A stretch of DNA of 64,000 nt from Orientallactaga sibirica (taxonomy: Eukaryota > Chordata > Mammalia > Rodentia > Dipodidae). Positions within the stretch are counted from its first letter, which is position 1; each line of letters starts with the position of its first letter. The DNA lies in contig JAEOAD010002182.1 of NCBI GenBank assembly GCA_036365145.1, positions 310,001 through 374,000 on the forward strand, read 5' to 3'. The translations under genes were made by a program, and so were the position numbers. The notes beneath the pieces are model-generated. The model did no database searches. It saw only the letters and a list, made by a program, of their open reading frames with translations, and was not told where the DNA came from. Positions 22,328-34,972 of the stretch are shown in pieces.

Positions 22328-23204
22328 TCCTGGCACTTTTCCTTCCTCACACCCTGCCCACGTCCCTCCTGGATCTTTGAGCTCAGCTGGCTATGTTGCA
22401 TACCTGGACTCTGGGTTAGGAACTCGCCAGCAGATGCATCTGCCACTGCCCCTCATCTTCCTCAGATAAGCTTAGAGCCACACGTGCTGGAGAGCCCCGT
22501 TATCCATCAGCCTTGTCCCCAGAGCTAATGTGGACTTGTGCCCAGGGAGGAAGGAGGCAAAGAGGCTTCTGGGCCTTTCCACCCAGCAAGAACTCATCAC
22601 AGGCTGGATATGGCACCTGAAACTAGCCCCACAACACCTTCTCCCCTCTCCACCTCAGATGCTGACCCCTGCCCAAGCTCCCTTCCATCTCCCTTCCCCT
22701 GCAGACTAACTTCTGTATCATCTCAGGGAACTGTGAACTCAGCTACCCCAGGGAGGGTGCCTAAACCCTGCCAGTAACTTGGTATGACCTCCGGCTCAGT
22801 GGACAGGTCTCCAAAGTACAGTCATCCTATTCCACTACCCGCCTCACTCCCAGGGCTGCTTGGGGAAAACCCAGTCAAAGGATGCAACTGCACATTGTCC
22901 TGGCAACAGGCAAAGTCCCAGATATACCACCCACCCACAACCTTCCGATGGGCCTCTTCTTTCTCTGTGCCTCACTTTCCACACTTATTCTGAGGTATGT
23001 AATTGGACACTCTCTTCCCCATGGGGGCTGTAGTTGTTCCCTGAGGGACAATTTGGTGCCCTATCACCACCAGCAGCCAATGCTGTCCTGAGACTTTGCT
23101 GCTTCAGAACCCTCCTTCTGCTTTAAGGTGAAACACAAAACATGTTAGCCCCTGCCCATGCCAGCCCTGGTAATAAGTGTCAAACACAGGTTTAAAAATG
23201 AGCT
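22328..23204. other. Unique, C-rich intron
   Basis: Pyrimidine-rich on the plus strand. No supported gene. Confidence 0.5.
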
Positions 23205-23363
23205 GGGCTGGGCCTGGTGGCACACACCTTTAATCCCAGCACTGATAGGAGGAGGCAGAGGTAAGAGGATGGCTGTGAGTTCGAGGGCAGCCTGAGACAG
23301 TGAGTACCAGGTCAGCCTGGACTACAGGGAGACCCTACCCTGAAAAACAACAACAACAAAAAA
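23205..23363 (+). mobile_element. B1 SINE
   Basis: Tail (CAA)n then A. Flanks aaaaatgagctg / aaaaagataagctg look like a decayed duplication. Confidence 0.85.
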
Positions 23364-24158
23364 AGATAAGCTGAAGCAGCATTTCAGCCACCTGGGCTCT
23401 TCCTGCAAACAGCATCCTACATGCAGGACAATGAATCCCTGGATTTCACTGACGCTTGTCTCTTGCCAAGCACATCGTAGTAAGTCCTTAAAAATGTTCT
23501 AGGTTGAGAAATGAATATATCACTATTTTGGTGCCACAGGGTTACTGGAAAGGAACTCCTAAGAAACTGGTAACTAGGGAGTGGGGGAGGGGAATCATGC
23601 TGCGAGATGTGATCCACGTCATCTACGCCTGGCTGCCCCTAAAAGACCCCCGACTTTCCTTACCACAGGGTGATGGCAGAGGAAGGCTGAGGGGCAACTT
23701 GGAGTTTCATTTCAGGTTAATCTGCAGGAAAGGGGGGACATCTGCAAATTACATGTTCCTTTCCTTCTCCATCTTCTAGTTAATGATTACTTAAATAAGT
23801 GCTTCACTCCCCAAGCACCAACAACCTAATTATACATGTACAGCACAGGAGGACTTTGACGCTAAATAGCTCTCTTCTCCATAAGCCATATGTCAAATAA
23901 CACGATTGCCCCTCCTCGCTTCGCCAGCTGGGGCTGATGAATGGAGTGCTGGGGCAAACAGAGACCCTAACTAGGCTTATGACAGTAACACTGACTGGCC
24001 ATCCAAGTCCAGCTGTCCTGCTTGGGGAAATCATTTGGCAGCAAATACATTACAATATCGACCCCCAGACACCCCAAACACAGGGATGGCACAACAAAGA
24101 GCTACACAAAACATTTCCATTCACTTCTACCCTCACCCTCACTTATCCTCCTCCCCTG

Positions 24159-24159
<1 letters not shown>
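23364..24159. other. Unique intron with motif-rich block
   Basis: Repeat-free. The part 23480-23960 is listed separately as a regulatory candidate. A 91-codon plus-strand ORF (23504-23779) has no recognisable domain. Confidence 0.5.
23480..23960. promoter_or_regulatory. Candidate conserved non-coding block
   Basis: Dense mix of A/T-rich homeodomain-like sites ('ttaatgattacttaa', 'cctaattata'), E-boxes ('catatg', 'cagctg') and balanced composition, in a stretch free of repeats. This look is typical of enhancers retained across mammals. Unsupported by alignment. Confidence 0.3.

Positions 24160-24200
<41 letters not shown>
24160..24200. repeat. (CA)n microsatellite
   Basis: About 20 CA units, uninterrupted. 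Confidence 0.97.
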
Positions 24201-24201
<1 letters not shown>

Positions 24202-25009
24202 ACTCGCTCATCACAAACATACACGATCCTCATGAGGTTTATGGGCCCCAAAAGTGAACAGAAGCGACCAGCTGCACATGCCCTCCTGTCACAAACAGTC
24301 ATCATGTGTGATTGGTTTCAATTTGTCCACCCAGTAGTCCTGACTCAAAAGCACAAAACAAGGGAGGGGCACAGACAGAAAAAGCATCAAGGGAGACCCT
24401 TGGCCTTCTGCCCATGACCCCGGTGCCTTGCTACCTAAACCAATCGATGCATCCATCACATGGACTGGAAGGGCCCTGGCCCCTGGTCCCCAGGGATCAG
24501 GCCACCTTGCAGATCTGGAACTCAGGCTGAAAGTAAGACTGAAACAACTGACAGGCCTGCAATGCAGGGGATGACAGGCCTGCCAGAGCCCTTGTTCTCA
24601 GAGGGGAAGCTGCTGCAATTCCTGGCTCCAGTGGTCTCCAGGGTCTCCTGCGCAGTGAGGCTGGCAGTGGGCAAAGTGGGTCCTCCCATCTGGCACAGTG
24701 GGCAGCTGGTAGGTTTGTCATCCCTCCCCATTCTGCCCCAGCCACAGGCTAACATCTGGCATTGATGGTGTTGGCCACAAGGGGGCCTAGTGAGACACGG
24801 TTAGTGGGTTGGAGGGAGAAGCAGGCCCATAGCAGGAGCCCCTGAGCTCCAGGTCAGCTCCCAGGATGGTGAGTGAGTGAGTCAGTGAGGCGCACAGAGA
24901 GCTCTCAGACCTGGCCTCCCACAGTCTCAGAAGTGCTTCAGGGCTCTCAGCTCCTCAAAGGGCAGGTGTCCTGGCTCCAAGGCACAGACCGATTTCACTA
25001 AATTGTTTT
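24201..25009. other. Unique intron with CTCF-like site
   Basis: Repeat-free. Minus-strand ORFs at 24497-24755 have acceptor-like edges but no recognisable product. Confidence 0.5.
24772..24789 (+). promoter_or_regulatory. CTCF-like motif
   Basis: tggccacaagggggccta matches the CTCF core (tggccaccagggggcgct) at nearly every informative position, outside any recognised SINE. Confidence 0.45.
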
Positions 25010-25320
25010 ATGTTTGTTCGTTTGGTGTTTTTTTAATAGTCTCACTCAATAGCCCAGACTGGCCTTGAATTTTTTTTTTTTTTTTTTTTTATTTTTTTTT
25101 TTTAGAGCAACAAACAGATAGAGAAAGAGGCAGAGAGAAAGAGAGAGAATGGGTGCACCAGGGCCTCCAGCCACTGCAAACGAACTCCAGATGCATGCAC
25201 CACCTTGTGCATCTGGCTTATGTGGGTACCAGGGAATCGAGCCTCGAACTGGGGTCCTTGGGCTTCACAGGCAAGCACTTGACCACTAAGCCATCTCTCC
25301 AGCCAGGCCTTGAGTTTTCA
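25010..25320 (-). mobile_element. Old B1 fragment split by DIP-like SINE
   Basis: B1-like remnant (25010-25069, 'agcccagactggccttgaa'). The DIP-like SINE occupies about 25070-25303, with the target copy ggccttgaatttt / ggccttgagtttt on either side. Confidence 0.8.
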
Positions 25321-25779
25321 GTTCTCATATCTCACCATGTCCAGACATTTTCCCTAAGTTGGGAGGGCTGTTAGCCACATGATTGACCAAAGGGCAGGAT
25401 GAACTGATGCCCTGCGAGTAACCAGAGTGAAAGGACGAGGAATGTGAAATCATGACATGATCGAAGGACAGGATGCTGGAGGAGTAACACTGGAGTTTGG
25501 ACTCAGCAGGGCACACAGCATAGCCTGAAGAGCAAGGTGTTCTGAACCAGCAAGCAGCATGGGTTGACAACTTCTGAGAAACCGTGTATGGCAACAAGCA
25601 AGCAAGGCAACAGAGGCTGTAGGAGGATGGTGAGAGCCTGGAACCTGGCCACTTTACACAATAGGAGACCCTCTTTCGGCCGGAGTGAATGGAGTCTCAG
25701 GATTCTAATGGCTCGCCCGCCTGCTCAGCTCTGTGAAATTCTGCACACCACACACCTCAGTGACAGGGAGATCCTGTTT
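25320..25779. other. Unique intron
   Basis: No recognised feature. Confidence 0.5.
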
Positions 25780-26890
25780 CCTTTGGCTGACCCATCTGGC
25801 CGCAGAAATCCCTGCAACTTCACTCATCAAGGTCGCCAATGACCTCCATGTTGCCAAATCCCAGAAGCACTTTGGTCTTCATCTTCTCTTAGCACCACTC
25901 CCTCCTTGTGTTGCCCTGCTCCCATAGCTGTCCTTCCTTCAAACCCTCCTTGCCACCTTCACCTCTTCTCTATGACCTCTAAAACCAGATCCCCATAAGT
26001 GACCTATCACCTGTATCCACACTGCCCTAGCCAAGCTACCCATCCATTCCCAGGGACTCGACACCATCCCTACATGGGTACCTCCAACTGTGACCTTTCC
26101 TTGGAGCCCTACATTAACATCTCCAGATGAATGTTTAATATTTCAACTTCACTGTCTCACCAGCAACTCAAACGGTATGTCCACCTTGAATCTGGCCCTC
26201 TACAAGTATCTCCATTTCAGCATAAAAATGGGACCAAAAAACCACCCCCTGGTTCAAGCCCAGTCCAGAATGGCTGGACACCTAGCTTCCTCCTCTCCCT
26301 CTCCTGCCACACCTGATCCATTAGCCTAACCTGTGGTCTTGAACTCCCTAATGCAAACTCCCTCCATTCATTCTCACCATCTCCACTGTCCACCCAGACA
26401 CAAGGCCCCCTGGCTGCAGCATCAGCCTCTCATTGGGCCTCACTCCTCTCATGTCTGCCAATCCACGTGGCCACCAGATATAAATCACATCGCATTACTA
26501 GTTAAAATCCAAATGCCCTCCCAGGTTTTATATAGGCCGAATGTTCTGCCTCAGGATTATCCCACTCTCCATGCCAATGCAGCCACACAGGCCTCCTTTC
26601 TGTTCCCAAGGTAAAAGCTCACCCCTGCCCAGGTGCCTTGGCCCTTATTATCTCAGAGTCCAAGCACACTCACTCCCTGCCCTTCACACACACAGCCATC
26701 ATCCTTCAGGGAACACCTTACCTGCCATTTCCTCTAGGGGTCTTCCTACACCCATCCCTCTCATCTTGTATGTCACGAGCACCAAAATACCATGCTTGTC
26801 TCTCCATCAGAGTACTGACAGAGTTTCACTAATGGGTGCTGGTTTCTGACTCAGTGTCTCTCTCACCTGAAGGCAAGCTGCCTGAGGTGT
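25780..26890 (+). mobile_element. L2 LINE 3' fragment
   Basis: One of the longest L2 remnants here: 'ccaatgacctccatgttgcc' at 25831, then the C/T-rich tail region with 'ccttctttctgttc'-type and 'ctcctctcatgtctgcc' text. The coding frame is destroyed. Confidence 0.6.
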
Positions 26891-28321
26891 ATGTTCCCAA
26901 GACTTTACCTTGCAAGCAGATGAAGGGATCAGAATAGCACCCCAAAGTGCAAAGTGTGGAAGCTCCCACCTAGTGGAGTTCATGGAAGGCTCCCTGAGGT
27001 GGGCGGCATCCTAGCTGAGCCAGGAGGGAAGAAGGGAGGGAGGAAGGGAAGAAGGGAAGGAGAGGGAAGGAGGGGACCTGTGCTACAGAAGAGAGGAATG
27101 CTGGAAACCCATGCAAGGAGAATCATCCACCCGGCCTGCTCTAGAGATCTCATGCTGATGTCAAATGATCCCTCCCTGCCAGGAAGGGCCACATCCCAGT
27201 AAGTACCCTGTGAGATGCTCCAAGCAGCATGTGCACCTCCAGCCAAGGAGAGCTGACCTACCTTCCCATACAAGAGTAGGTCTGCTCTCCTCCCCTGCTT
27301 GCCCATTAGGACCCCTGCTACCAGGGCTTCTGTTCTACCTCAGAAGGAAATGAGGCTTCAGGGAGCCAGCCATATCACACTTGGAATACCATTGCTGTCA
27401 TCAGGATTCAACCAACTGAGCAAGTTTCTGTTCAGCAGAACAAGGCTACACTACTAATGGTCTTTGTGTGACCTGGGAAAGGTACCTCTCTGAATGGATT
27501 GGTTAGAAAAGTTCTACCTTCCTTTAAAAAGATGTTTCACCCCTTACCTCACCCATGCTGGGTGCCTGTGCACACCCTCCACAGGACAGGACGCTACACA
27601 GCCATCTCTCCGAAGTGCGAGGCAGACAGGAACCTGAACAAGACACCCCTGAAGGCCCTGTTCTTTTAAAGCTCCATCCGTGTGAGAGCCCAGGCCAGCT
27701 CAAGGCTCAAGAGAGTCTGCTCAGATTGACTGAGGTGACAGTCCTCATGAGGCCAAAGATGTGACTGGCCCACCCCCACTCTGCCCCTCACAGCAGCTGA
27801 TGGGCAATTCCCAGAAGAGACCATCTGGGTTTGGTGCAAAGCCCCACCCGCACAAGAAGAAGTGGAAATTATTGGTGGGCTGGAAGGCCCTGCTGGAGTG
27901 TTTGCCAGGCCTTGATATTGAATTTTAAACATGTGTGCCTGTTTTCTCTCCTTGCCAGAGCCTCTCGTAGCCAAGCAACGCTATCTGACCTGGGGAACGA
28001 GGAGGGGGACTTTTCATGCCAGGCAGGTCACCTGGGGAGGGTTATCTAAGCACAGCCAGCGTGAGCAGAATGAAGGGCTCCCTCTCCTCCCACCCTCAGC
28101 CCAGTGTCCCCAGACTCATACACTTTTTGCCACAGATGTCCAGTCCAGTCCAACAGGGACAAGGTGACCCCTGTCCTTGGAGCCAAAATGGTAGCATGAG
28201 TAAACCATGATAGAAGCAGATCACAGGGATTAGGGGTCATTGTCCACCTGTGAACAGCTTCACTGTTTCCTCAGTGGGCAGAGTCAACAGGCTGTCATGG
28301 CAGCAAGAAAGATACAGGTGA
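26891..28321. other. Long unique intron segment
   Basis: Contains a GGAA-type purine patch (27025-27078). Several short ORFs, none supported. Near 27960-28050 there is a stretch with 'gttatctaag' (GATA-like) and 'caggtcacctg', of unknown meaning. Confidence 0.5.
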
Positions 28322-28538
28322 GGGCTGGGGAGATGGTTGAAGTGTTTGCTTGCTTGCAAAGCCAAAGGACCCAAGTTCAATTCCCTAGGACCCACATTAG
28401 CTAGATTCACAAGGTAGTGCATAAATTCAGAGTTTGTTTACAGTGGCTGAAGGCCCTGGTGCACCTATTCTCTCTCTCTCTTTCTCTATACCTCTTTCTC
28501 CCTCTCTCTCTCTCAAACAAATAAAATTTTAAAAATTT
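28322..28538 (+). mobile_element. DIP-like SINE, first of a triple
   Basis: Starts after aagaaagatacaggt (28307-28321). A close copy, aagaaaggtgcaggt, follows the third SINE at about 28933-28947. Confidence 0.88.
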
Positions 28539-28540
28539 AA

Positions 28541-28706
28541 GCTGGGTGTGGGAGTGTACGCCTTTAATTTTAGCACTTGGGAGGCAGAGGTAGAAGGATC
28601 ACCTTGAGTTCAAGACTACCCTAAGAATACACAGTGAATTCCAGGTCAGCCTGGACTAGAGTGAGACCCCCACCTCGGAAAAAAAAAAAAAAGAAAAGAA
28701 AAGAAA
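28541..28706 (+). mobile_element. B1 SINE, second of a triple
   Basis: Inserted between two DIP-like copies. Tail (AAAAG)n. Confidence 0.88.
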
Positions 28707-28930
28707 GGGCTGGAGGAATGGCTTAGCGGTTAAGGCATTTGCCTGCAAGGCCAAAGGTCCAAGTTCGATTCCCCAGAATCCAGATGCCAGATACACAAAG
28801 TGACACATGTATCTGGAGTTCATTTGCAGTGGCTGGAGGCCCTGGTGCACCCATTCTTACTCACTCTCTCTTTCCCTCTTTCTCTGTCAAGTAAATAAAT
28901 AAATAAAATAAAATATTTTTCAAAAAAAGA
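28707..28930 (+). mobile_element. DIP-like SINE, third of a triple
   Basis: Lacks part of the 'cacataagccagatgcac' region ('cagaatccagatgccagatac'). Confidence 0.88.
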
Positions 28931-29013
28931 AAGAAAGAAAGGTGCAGGTAAGATCAGAGGAAGATGATAATGTGTGACTAGAAACAAGCAGTGATACTTT
29001 CAAGAAAAGATTG

Positions 29014-29172
29014 GATAGCCAAGTGTGAAGGCGCACACCTTTAATCCCAGTACTCAGGAGGCAGAGGGAGGAGGATCACCATGAGTTCGAGGCCACTCTG
29101 AGACTACATAGTGAATTCCAGGTCAGCCTGGACTAGAGTGAGACCCCACCTCAAAGAAAACACACACACACT
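29014..29172 (+). mobile_element. B1 SINE
   Basis: Full copy with a CA-rich tail. Confidence 0.88.
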
Positions 29173-29541
29173 GGACAAGTCCCTTTGACTGAGTCAATGA
29201 AGCCCACATATGTCTTTTTTCCCCCATTACCTTTCCACTTTCCACATAGGATCTATAATTTGCTAACTGAAGGTTATGAAATTAAGGCCATGTCTCAACT
29301 CCAAACTGACAAAAGGAGTGTTGAATGGTCTTTTCCATGCAGGAAAATGCAGGGACATTCAGGATTCCTGAGACCCCGTGGTTGTACAATCAGGTTCTCA
29401 ATGTAAAGAAATCTGGATGGTGGATCTCAGTCAAGGAACCCCACACAGACATCAGCAGCTAAGTTTCCTATTTACACATGAGGAAGCCACGTTTGAACAA
29501 AGCCTAGCCCCCACCATTGAACTGTGAGGGGGACCTGACCC
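29173..29541. other. Unique intron
   Basis: No recognised feature. Confidence 0.5.
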
Positions 29542-29936
29542 CCTGTGATGGCTGAATAATGACCCATCAGCCCCACCAAAGATGCCCTTGTCCTGCCCTG
29601 AAGCTGTGGATGTGTGAGGTTACCCAGCATAGGGATTCCAATTACAGATAGAAGTAGGATGCCTACAGCTGACTCTGAGATGGGAAGAGTATCTGGATGA
29701 TCCAGGTGGAGCCTGTGTCATCAGAAGAGCCCATTTTATCATAAGATAGCAAAAGAGAGAGAGAGAGACAACCAGAGGGGTGACAGCATAAGATGGGCTT
29801 GACCCAGAGTCACTGGTCCTGAAGACAGACACATGAAGCCAGCTGCAAGGGAAACAGGAGGAAATGATCCTCCCCTAAGATGCTGGAGGAAAGACAGCCT
29901 CACCAGTTATCTTGATTTTACCCAGAGACCCAATTG
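29542..29936 (+). mobile_element. MLT1-type MaLR LTR
   Basis: Nearly full-length old LTR: 'gatgcccttgtcctgccct', 'gagatgggaagagtatctggatgatccaggtgg' and 'ccagttatcttgattttacccagagacc'. Confidence 0.7.
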
Positions 29937-30088
29937 AGGGGCTGAAGAGCTGCCTCAGCAGTTAAGACCCTTCCTTGCCTGCAAAGCTTAAGAACCAGGG
30001 TTTAATTCCCCGGTACCCATGTAAAGCCAGATGCACAAAGTGGCACATGTATCTGGAGTTCATTTAGAGCAGCTAGAAGCCCTGTGTT

Positions 30089-30142
<54 letters not shown>

Positions 30143-30148
30143 ATAAAC
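29937..30148 (+). mobile_element. DIP-like SINE with (CT)n
   Basis: Inserted at the 3' edge of the LTR. CT run of about 46 bases at 30092-30138. Confidence 0.85.
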
Positions 30149-30149
30149 A

Positions 30150-30279
30150 GATGAAGGAAGGAAGAAGGGAGGGAGGGTGGGAGGAAGGGAGGGAAGGGAA
30201 AGGGGAGAGAAAGGGAGGGAGGGGAGGGGAGGGGAGGGAAAAGAAAGAAGGAAAAAGGAAGGGGAGGGAGGGAAGGAGA
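30150..30279. repeat. Purine tract (GGGA/GGAA)n
   Basis: Expanded tail of the preceding SINE. ORFs in it are low-complexity. Confidence 0.92.
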
Positions 30280-30479
30280 CTCAATTCAGATTTCTGGATC
30301 TACAGAAAAATCTACATTGTCCTAAGTCCAAGTCTGTGGCCATTTGTTCACAGCATCCATAAGAAATTAACAGAGACTTCCTGACAGGTACAATCCAGTC
30401 TGGCTCAATGAGAAAAGAAAAATCAGACATTTCAGTAGCATGTCTTTGACTAAAAACCTTTCATTGCTACTCAAAACGT

Positions 30480-30606
30480 CAAGCCAGGTGTAGTGGTACA
30501 TGGCTATAATCTCAGCACTCTGGAGGTGGAGGCATCAGGAGGTCAAGGTTCTAAACCACTCTAGGCAACACACACACACAAAAAAAAAAACTGCCTCAAA
30601 AAAATT
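30480..30606 (+). mobile_element. B1 SINE, 3'-degenerate
   Basis: The head is clear ('caagccaggtgtagtggtac'). The 3' third is replaced by CA and A runs. Confidence 0.75.
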
Positions 30607-30607
30607 G

Positions 30608-30832
30608 GGGGAGTTGGACAGATAGTCATCTAAGTCATTTAAGGCACTTGCCTGCAAAGCCTAACGACATAAGTTTGATTTGCCAGTACCTATGTAAAGC
30701 CAGATGCACAAAGGCACATGCACTCAGTTCGTCTGCAGTGGCTGGAAGCCCTGGTGTTCTCATTCTGTCTCTGTCTCTCTGTCCTCTCCTCTCCTCTCCT
30801 CTCTCTCCTTGCAAATATATATATATATATAT
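30608..30832 (+). mobile_element. DIP-like SINE
   Basis: Shorter linker ('cacaaaggcacatgcactcag'). Ends in an (AT)n tail at 30818-30832. Confidence 0.85.
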
Positions 30833-30998
30833 AATTTTTTTTTTTTTTGGTTTTTCAAGGTAGCATTTCACTATAGCCCAGACTGATCTAAACTTCACTT
30901 TGTAGTCACAGGCTGGTCTTGAACTTGTAGTCACAGCGATCCTCCTATCTTTGCCTCCTGAGTGCTGGGAATAAAGGCGTGCATCATCATTCCCTGGG
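30833..30998 (-). mobile_element. B1 SINE
   Basis: Reverse copy whose poly-T abuts the AT tail of the preceding SINE. Confidence 0.85.
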
Positions 30999-31094
30999 GA
31001 AAAAAATTTTTTTAACCTGAACTGCTATGTGACATGTACTCACAGTGTGGAGTGAACCTGACTCTGATTTCTGAGCTAATCCTCAAGAAGTACA

Positions 31095-31317
31095 GGGGCT
31101 GGAGAGATGGCTTAGCAATTAAGGTGTTTGCCTGCAAAGCCAAAGATCCCGGTTCAATTCTCCAGAACCCACGTAAGCCAGATGCACAAGGGGGTGCATG
31201 CATCTGGAGTTCGTTTGCAGTGGCTGGAGGCCCTGGCGAGCCCATTCTCTCTCATTCATTCTCTCTGTCTCTCTCTCTCTCCCCCGCCTCTTTCTCTCAA
31301 ATAAATAAATAAATGAA

Positions 31318-31356
<39 letters not shown>

Positions 31357-31376
31357 AATAGATTTTTTTAAAAAAA
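31095..31376 (+). mobile_element. DIP-like SINE, near consensus
   Basis: One of the cleanest copies, with a long (AAAT)n tail (31300-31358). Partly conserved flanks aagaagtacag / aagaagtcaag. Confidence 0.93.
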
Positions 31377-31822
31377 GAAGTCAAGTGCAGGCTCCTGACT
31401 GCCCCCAGGCCCACAGCTTGCATGGCAAGCAACCCAAACTGTCCCTGTGCCAATATGGTTTGAGACTTGCCAGTGGGAGGTAGTGCCTGCCATGAACATC
31501 ATCAAGGCCTGGCCTCCCAGCTTCCATCTCTGTCACCAGCACTAACCTCTGGTGTCTCTGTGTTCTGTGACAAGGTTCCTTAACCCTGCCCCAACCCCAG
31601 GACTTACTGGACCCTCCCTGGGTTTGCAGACCACCTTCCTGCTCCTGAGAATAGACTTTAGCTCCTGACCTGCTTCCTGCTTTGCTAGATTGATACATGC
31701 GGGACTTTGAAGCTAGGTGGCCTGGAAGTTGCCCCAGTGGACTCCCAAATCAATCCTCTCTGAAGGTATGACAGGGAAGTCACTACCATAGGATTTCCTG
31801 ACTTTTTAAAAAAAATATTCTT
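31377..31822. other. Unique intron
   Basis: No recognised feature. Confidence 0.5.
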
Positions 31823-31970
31823 GGGCTGGAAAGATGGCTCAGCAGTTAAGGCACTTGCCCATAAAGCCTAACAACCCAAGTTTGATTCCACAGTACCCAT
31901 GTAAAGCCAAATGCATATTGGCACATGCAGCTGGAGTTCATTGCAGAGGCTGGAGGCCCTGGTGCACCCA
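31823..31970 (+). mobile_element. DIP-like SINE, 3'-truncated
   Basis: Stops at 'ggtgcacccat' without a CT segment or A-rich tail, so the 3' end was deleted after insertion. Confidence 0.85.
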
Positions 31971-32362
31971 TAGTTGTTATGCCCTCAAATTCTACAGACC
32001 ACATTACACAATTAAGCCAGGAGCTACCAAACATGAGGCCTACCATAAATGAGCCCCAGCTGCTGCCTCCTGTCCCCCAGGGTCCTGATGTGCTGATGGT
32101 ACAAAAGGGACACACAAAAAGGACAGTCCTGAGTCCCATCCGGACATCCACAGGGGGATGAAGCCATGAGTGCATCTGGCCTGATTCTCTGAATTATCTG
32201 ACTCTGTCATCATCTCAGAGGTGAAATGTAGTTCTGGTCACTCTGAAGATCAGGTCATTACCAGGACCAGCCCCCCAGGAAGAAAGTTCTGGAAATACAC
32301 AGCAGGACATATTGCAAAGGACTGGAAAGCATATCCTTATAAACAGTATTAAAATGAACTGT
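31971..32362. other. Unique intron
   Basis: No recognised feature. Confidence 0.5.
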
Positions 32363-32403
32363 GGGGCTGGAGAGATGGCTTAGCGGTTAAGAAGGCACTT
32401 GCC

Positions 32404-33365
<962 letters not shown>

Positions 33366-33380
33366 AAAAGAAGGTGCTTG

Positions 33381-33534
33381 CTGGGCATGGTAGCGCATGC
33401 CTTTAATCCCAGCACTCGGGAGGCAGAGGTAGTAGGATCACCATGAGTTCGAGGCCACCCTGGACTATATGTGAATTCCAGGTCAGCCTGGACTAAAGTG
33501 AGACCATGCCTTGAAAAACCAAAAAAAAAAAAAA
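33381..33534 (+). mobile_element. B1 SINE in the nested stack
   Basis: 'ctgggcatggtagcgcatgc' to a 16-A tail. Bounded by aaggtgcttg at 33371-33380 and 33535-33544. Confidence 0.9.
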
Positions 33535-33697
33535 AAGGTGCTTGCCTGCAAAGCCTGAGGACCTATGTTCAACTCTCCAGATCCCACATAAGCCAGATGC
33601 ACACGGTGACGTATGCACAAGGTCGCACATGTGCAAAAGGTGGCACATGCATCTGGAACACACCAATTGTCTCTCTCCCGCTCTCACTTTCACCCTC

Positions 33698-33729
<32 letters not shown>

Positions 33730-33732
<3 letters not shown>

Positions 33733-33895
33733 CAGCCTGTTGGGCTTGTCTCAAAAAAAAAAAAAAAAATGAATTGGGAGTGTGTGTGTCCACACGCGTG
33801 TGTGCACATGTGTCTGCATATACAGGGGTGTTGTGGAAGCCAGAGGACAACCTCAGGTGCTATTATTCTCATGTATGGTCCACCTCTTTTTAAAT
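33730..33895. mobile_element. SINE debris: B1 tail and RSINE1-type fragment
   Basis: 33730-33769 is a B1 3' scrap plus A run. 33780-33895 is a reverse composite-SINE end ('ggaagccagaggacaacctc'). Confidence 0.6.
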
Positions 33896-34107
33896 TTTTC
33901 AAACATTTTTAGTTATTTACTTGAGAGAGAGAGAAAGAGGCAGAGAGAGAAAGTGAGAGTGGGTGCACTAGGGCCTACAGCCACTGCAAACAAACTCCAG
34001 ATGAATGCACTACTTTTGTATCTGGCTTACATGGGTACTGGTGAACGAACCTGGATCCTTACACTTCACAGGCAAGTGCCTTAACCACTAAGCCATCTCT
34101 CCAGCCC
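33896..34107 (-). mobile_element. DIP-like SINE
   Basis: Full reverse copy ending 'ctaagccatctctccagccc'. It interrupts older SINE debris. Confidence 0.9.
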
Positions 34108-34157
34108 TTTTTGTTTGTTTGTTTTGTTTTTTTGTTTTTCAAGGTAGGGTCTTGCTA
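34108..34157 (-). mobile_element. B1 SINE 3' end only
   Basis: (TTTG)n tail and 'caaggtagggtcttgct', then unrelated DNA. 5'-truncated. Confidence 0.65.
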
Positions 34158-34529
34158 AGGTTTAATTTTCTCTAAATTTACTTTTAATCAATTGTCTAGT
34201 ACCATTTTCTTCTCAATACAATACTCCCTCTATATAAAAGGCTGTTCCTGGGAGCCAGAAAGTTTAAGCCATGAGGAAGTGAAGTTAAGTGAGTAACTGC
34301 TTGCAAATAAATAAAATTAAATAAAATATTTTTTAAAATAGACAATTACTCTTTGCTTCCCTCTTAATAAACTAATAGTTGTGTCTTAAAAAAAAACATG
34401 CAGTTCTTAAAAAGGTGCCATTTCTGATTTTTTTTATTATCTGTAACCTTTGGAAACTAATCACATGAAACTACAAAATTAGCAAATGTCATGAAATCTG
34501 CATATAAAATATAAATTACCTTTTGCGGG
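34158..34529. other. A/T-rich intron
   Basis: Contains a SINE-tail-like run at 34300-34340. No gene. Confidence 0.45.
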
Positions 34530-34674
34530 GGAGGTTTCGAGGTAGGGTTTCACTCTAGCTCAGGCTAACCTGGAATTCACTATGTAGTCTCAGGGTGACC
34601 TCGAACTCATGGTGATCCTCCTACCTCTGCATCCCAAGTGCTGGGATTAAAGGCGTGCGCCACCACATCCGACT
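34530..34674 (-). mobile_element. B1 SINE
   Basis: Complete reverse copy without a long poly-T. Confidence 0.88.
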
Positions 34675-34724
34675 AATTTCCTCTAATTTCTAACTCATTT
34701 ATTAGTGCACCCCTCAATCGTTAA

Positions 34725-34972
34725 AAAAAAAAATGGCTCCAAAGATAGTCTTATATCCCATCTCTTTGTGAAACAGTATCTTCCACTGGCCTGGAGCTCA
34801 CCAATTAGGCTAGACTGGCTGGCCAGTGAGGCTCAGGGATCCTCCTGTCTCCACCTCCCCAACTCTGGGATTACAGGCAAAAACCCCATGCCCAACTTTT
34901 TTAATGTGGGTTCTGGGGAGCAAGCCCTCATTCTTGCAAGGCCAACACTGATCCATCTCCCCATCCCTGAAA
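34725..34972 (-). mobile_element. RSINE1/B4-type composite SINE
   Basis: 'ctggcctggagctcaccaattaggctagactggctggcc' area through 'aaggccaacactgatccatctcc'. May be the remainder of the fragment at 33780. Confidence 0.65.

Noticed and set aside
24497..24755. Minus-strand ORF with acceptor-like edges, considered as a RAP1GAP2 terminal or alternative exon
   Set aside because: The peptide matches nothing I know and there is no matching donor or phase logic.
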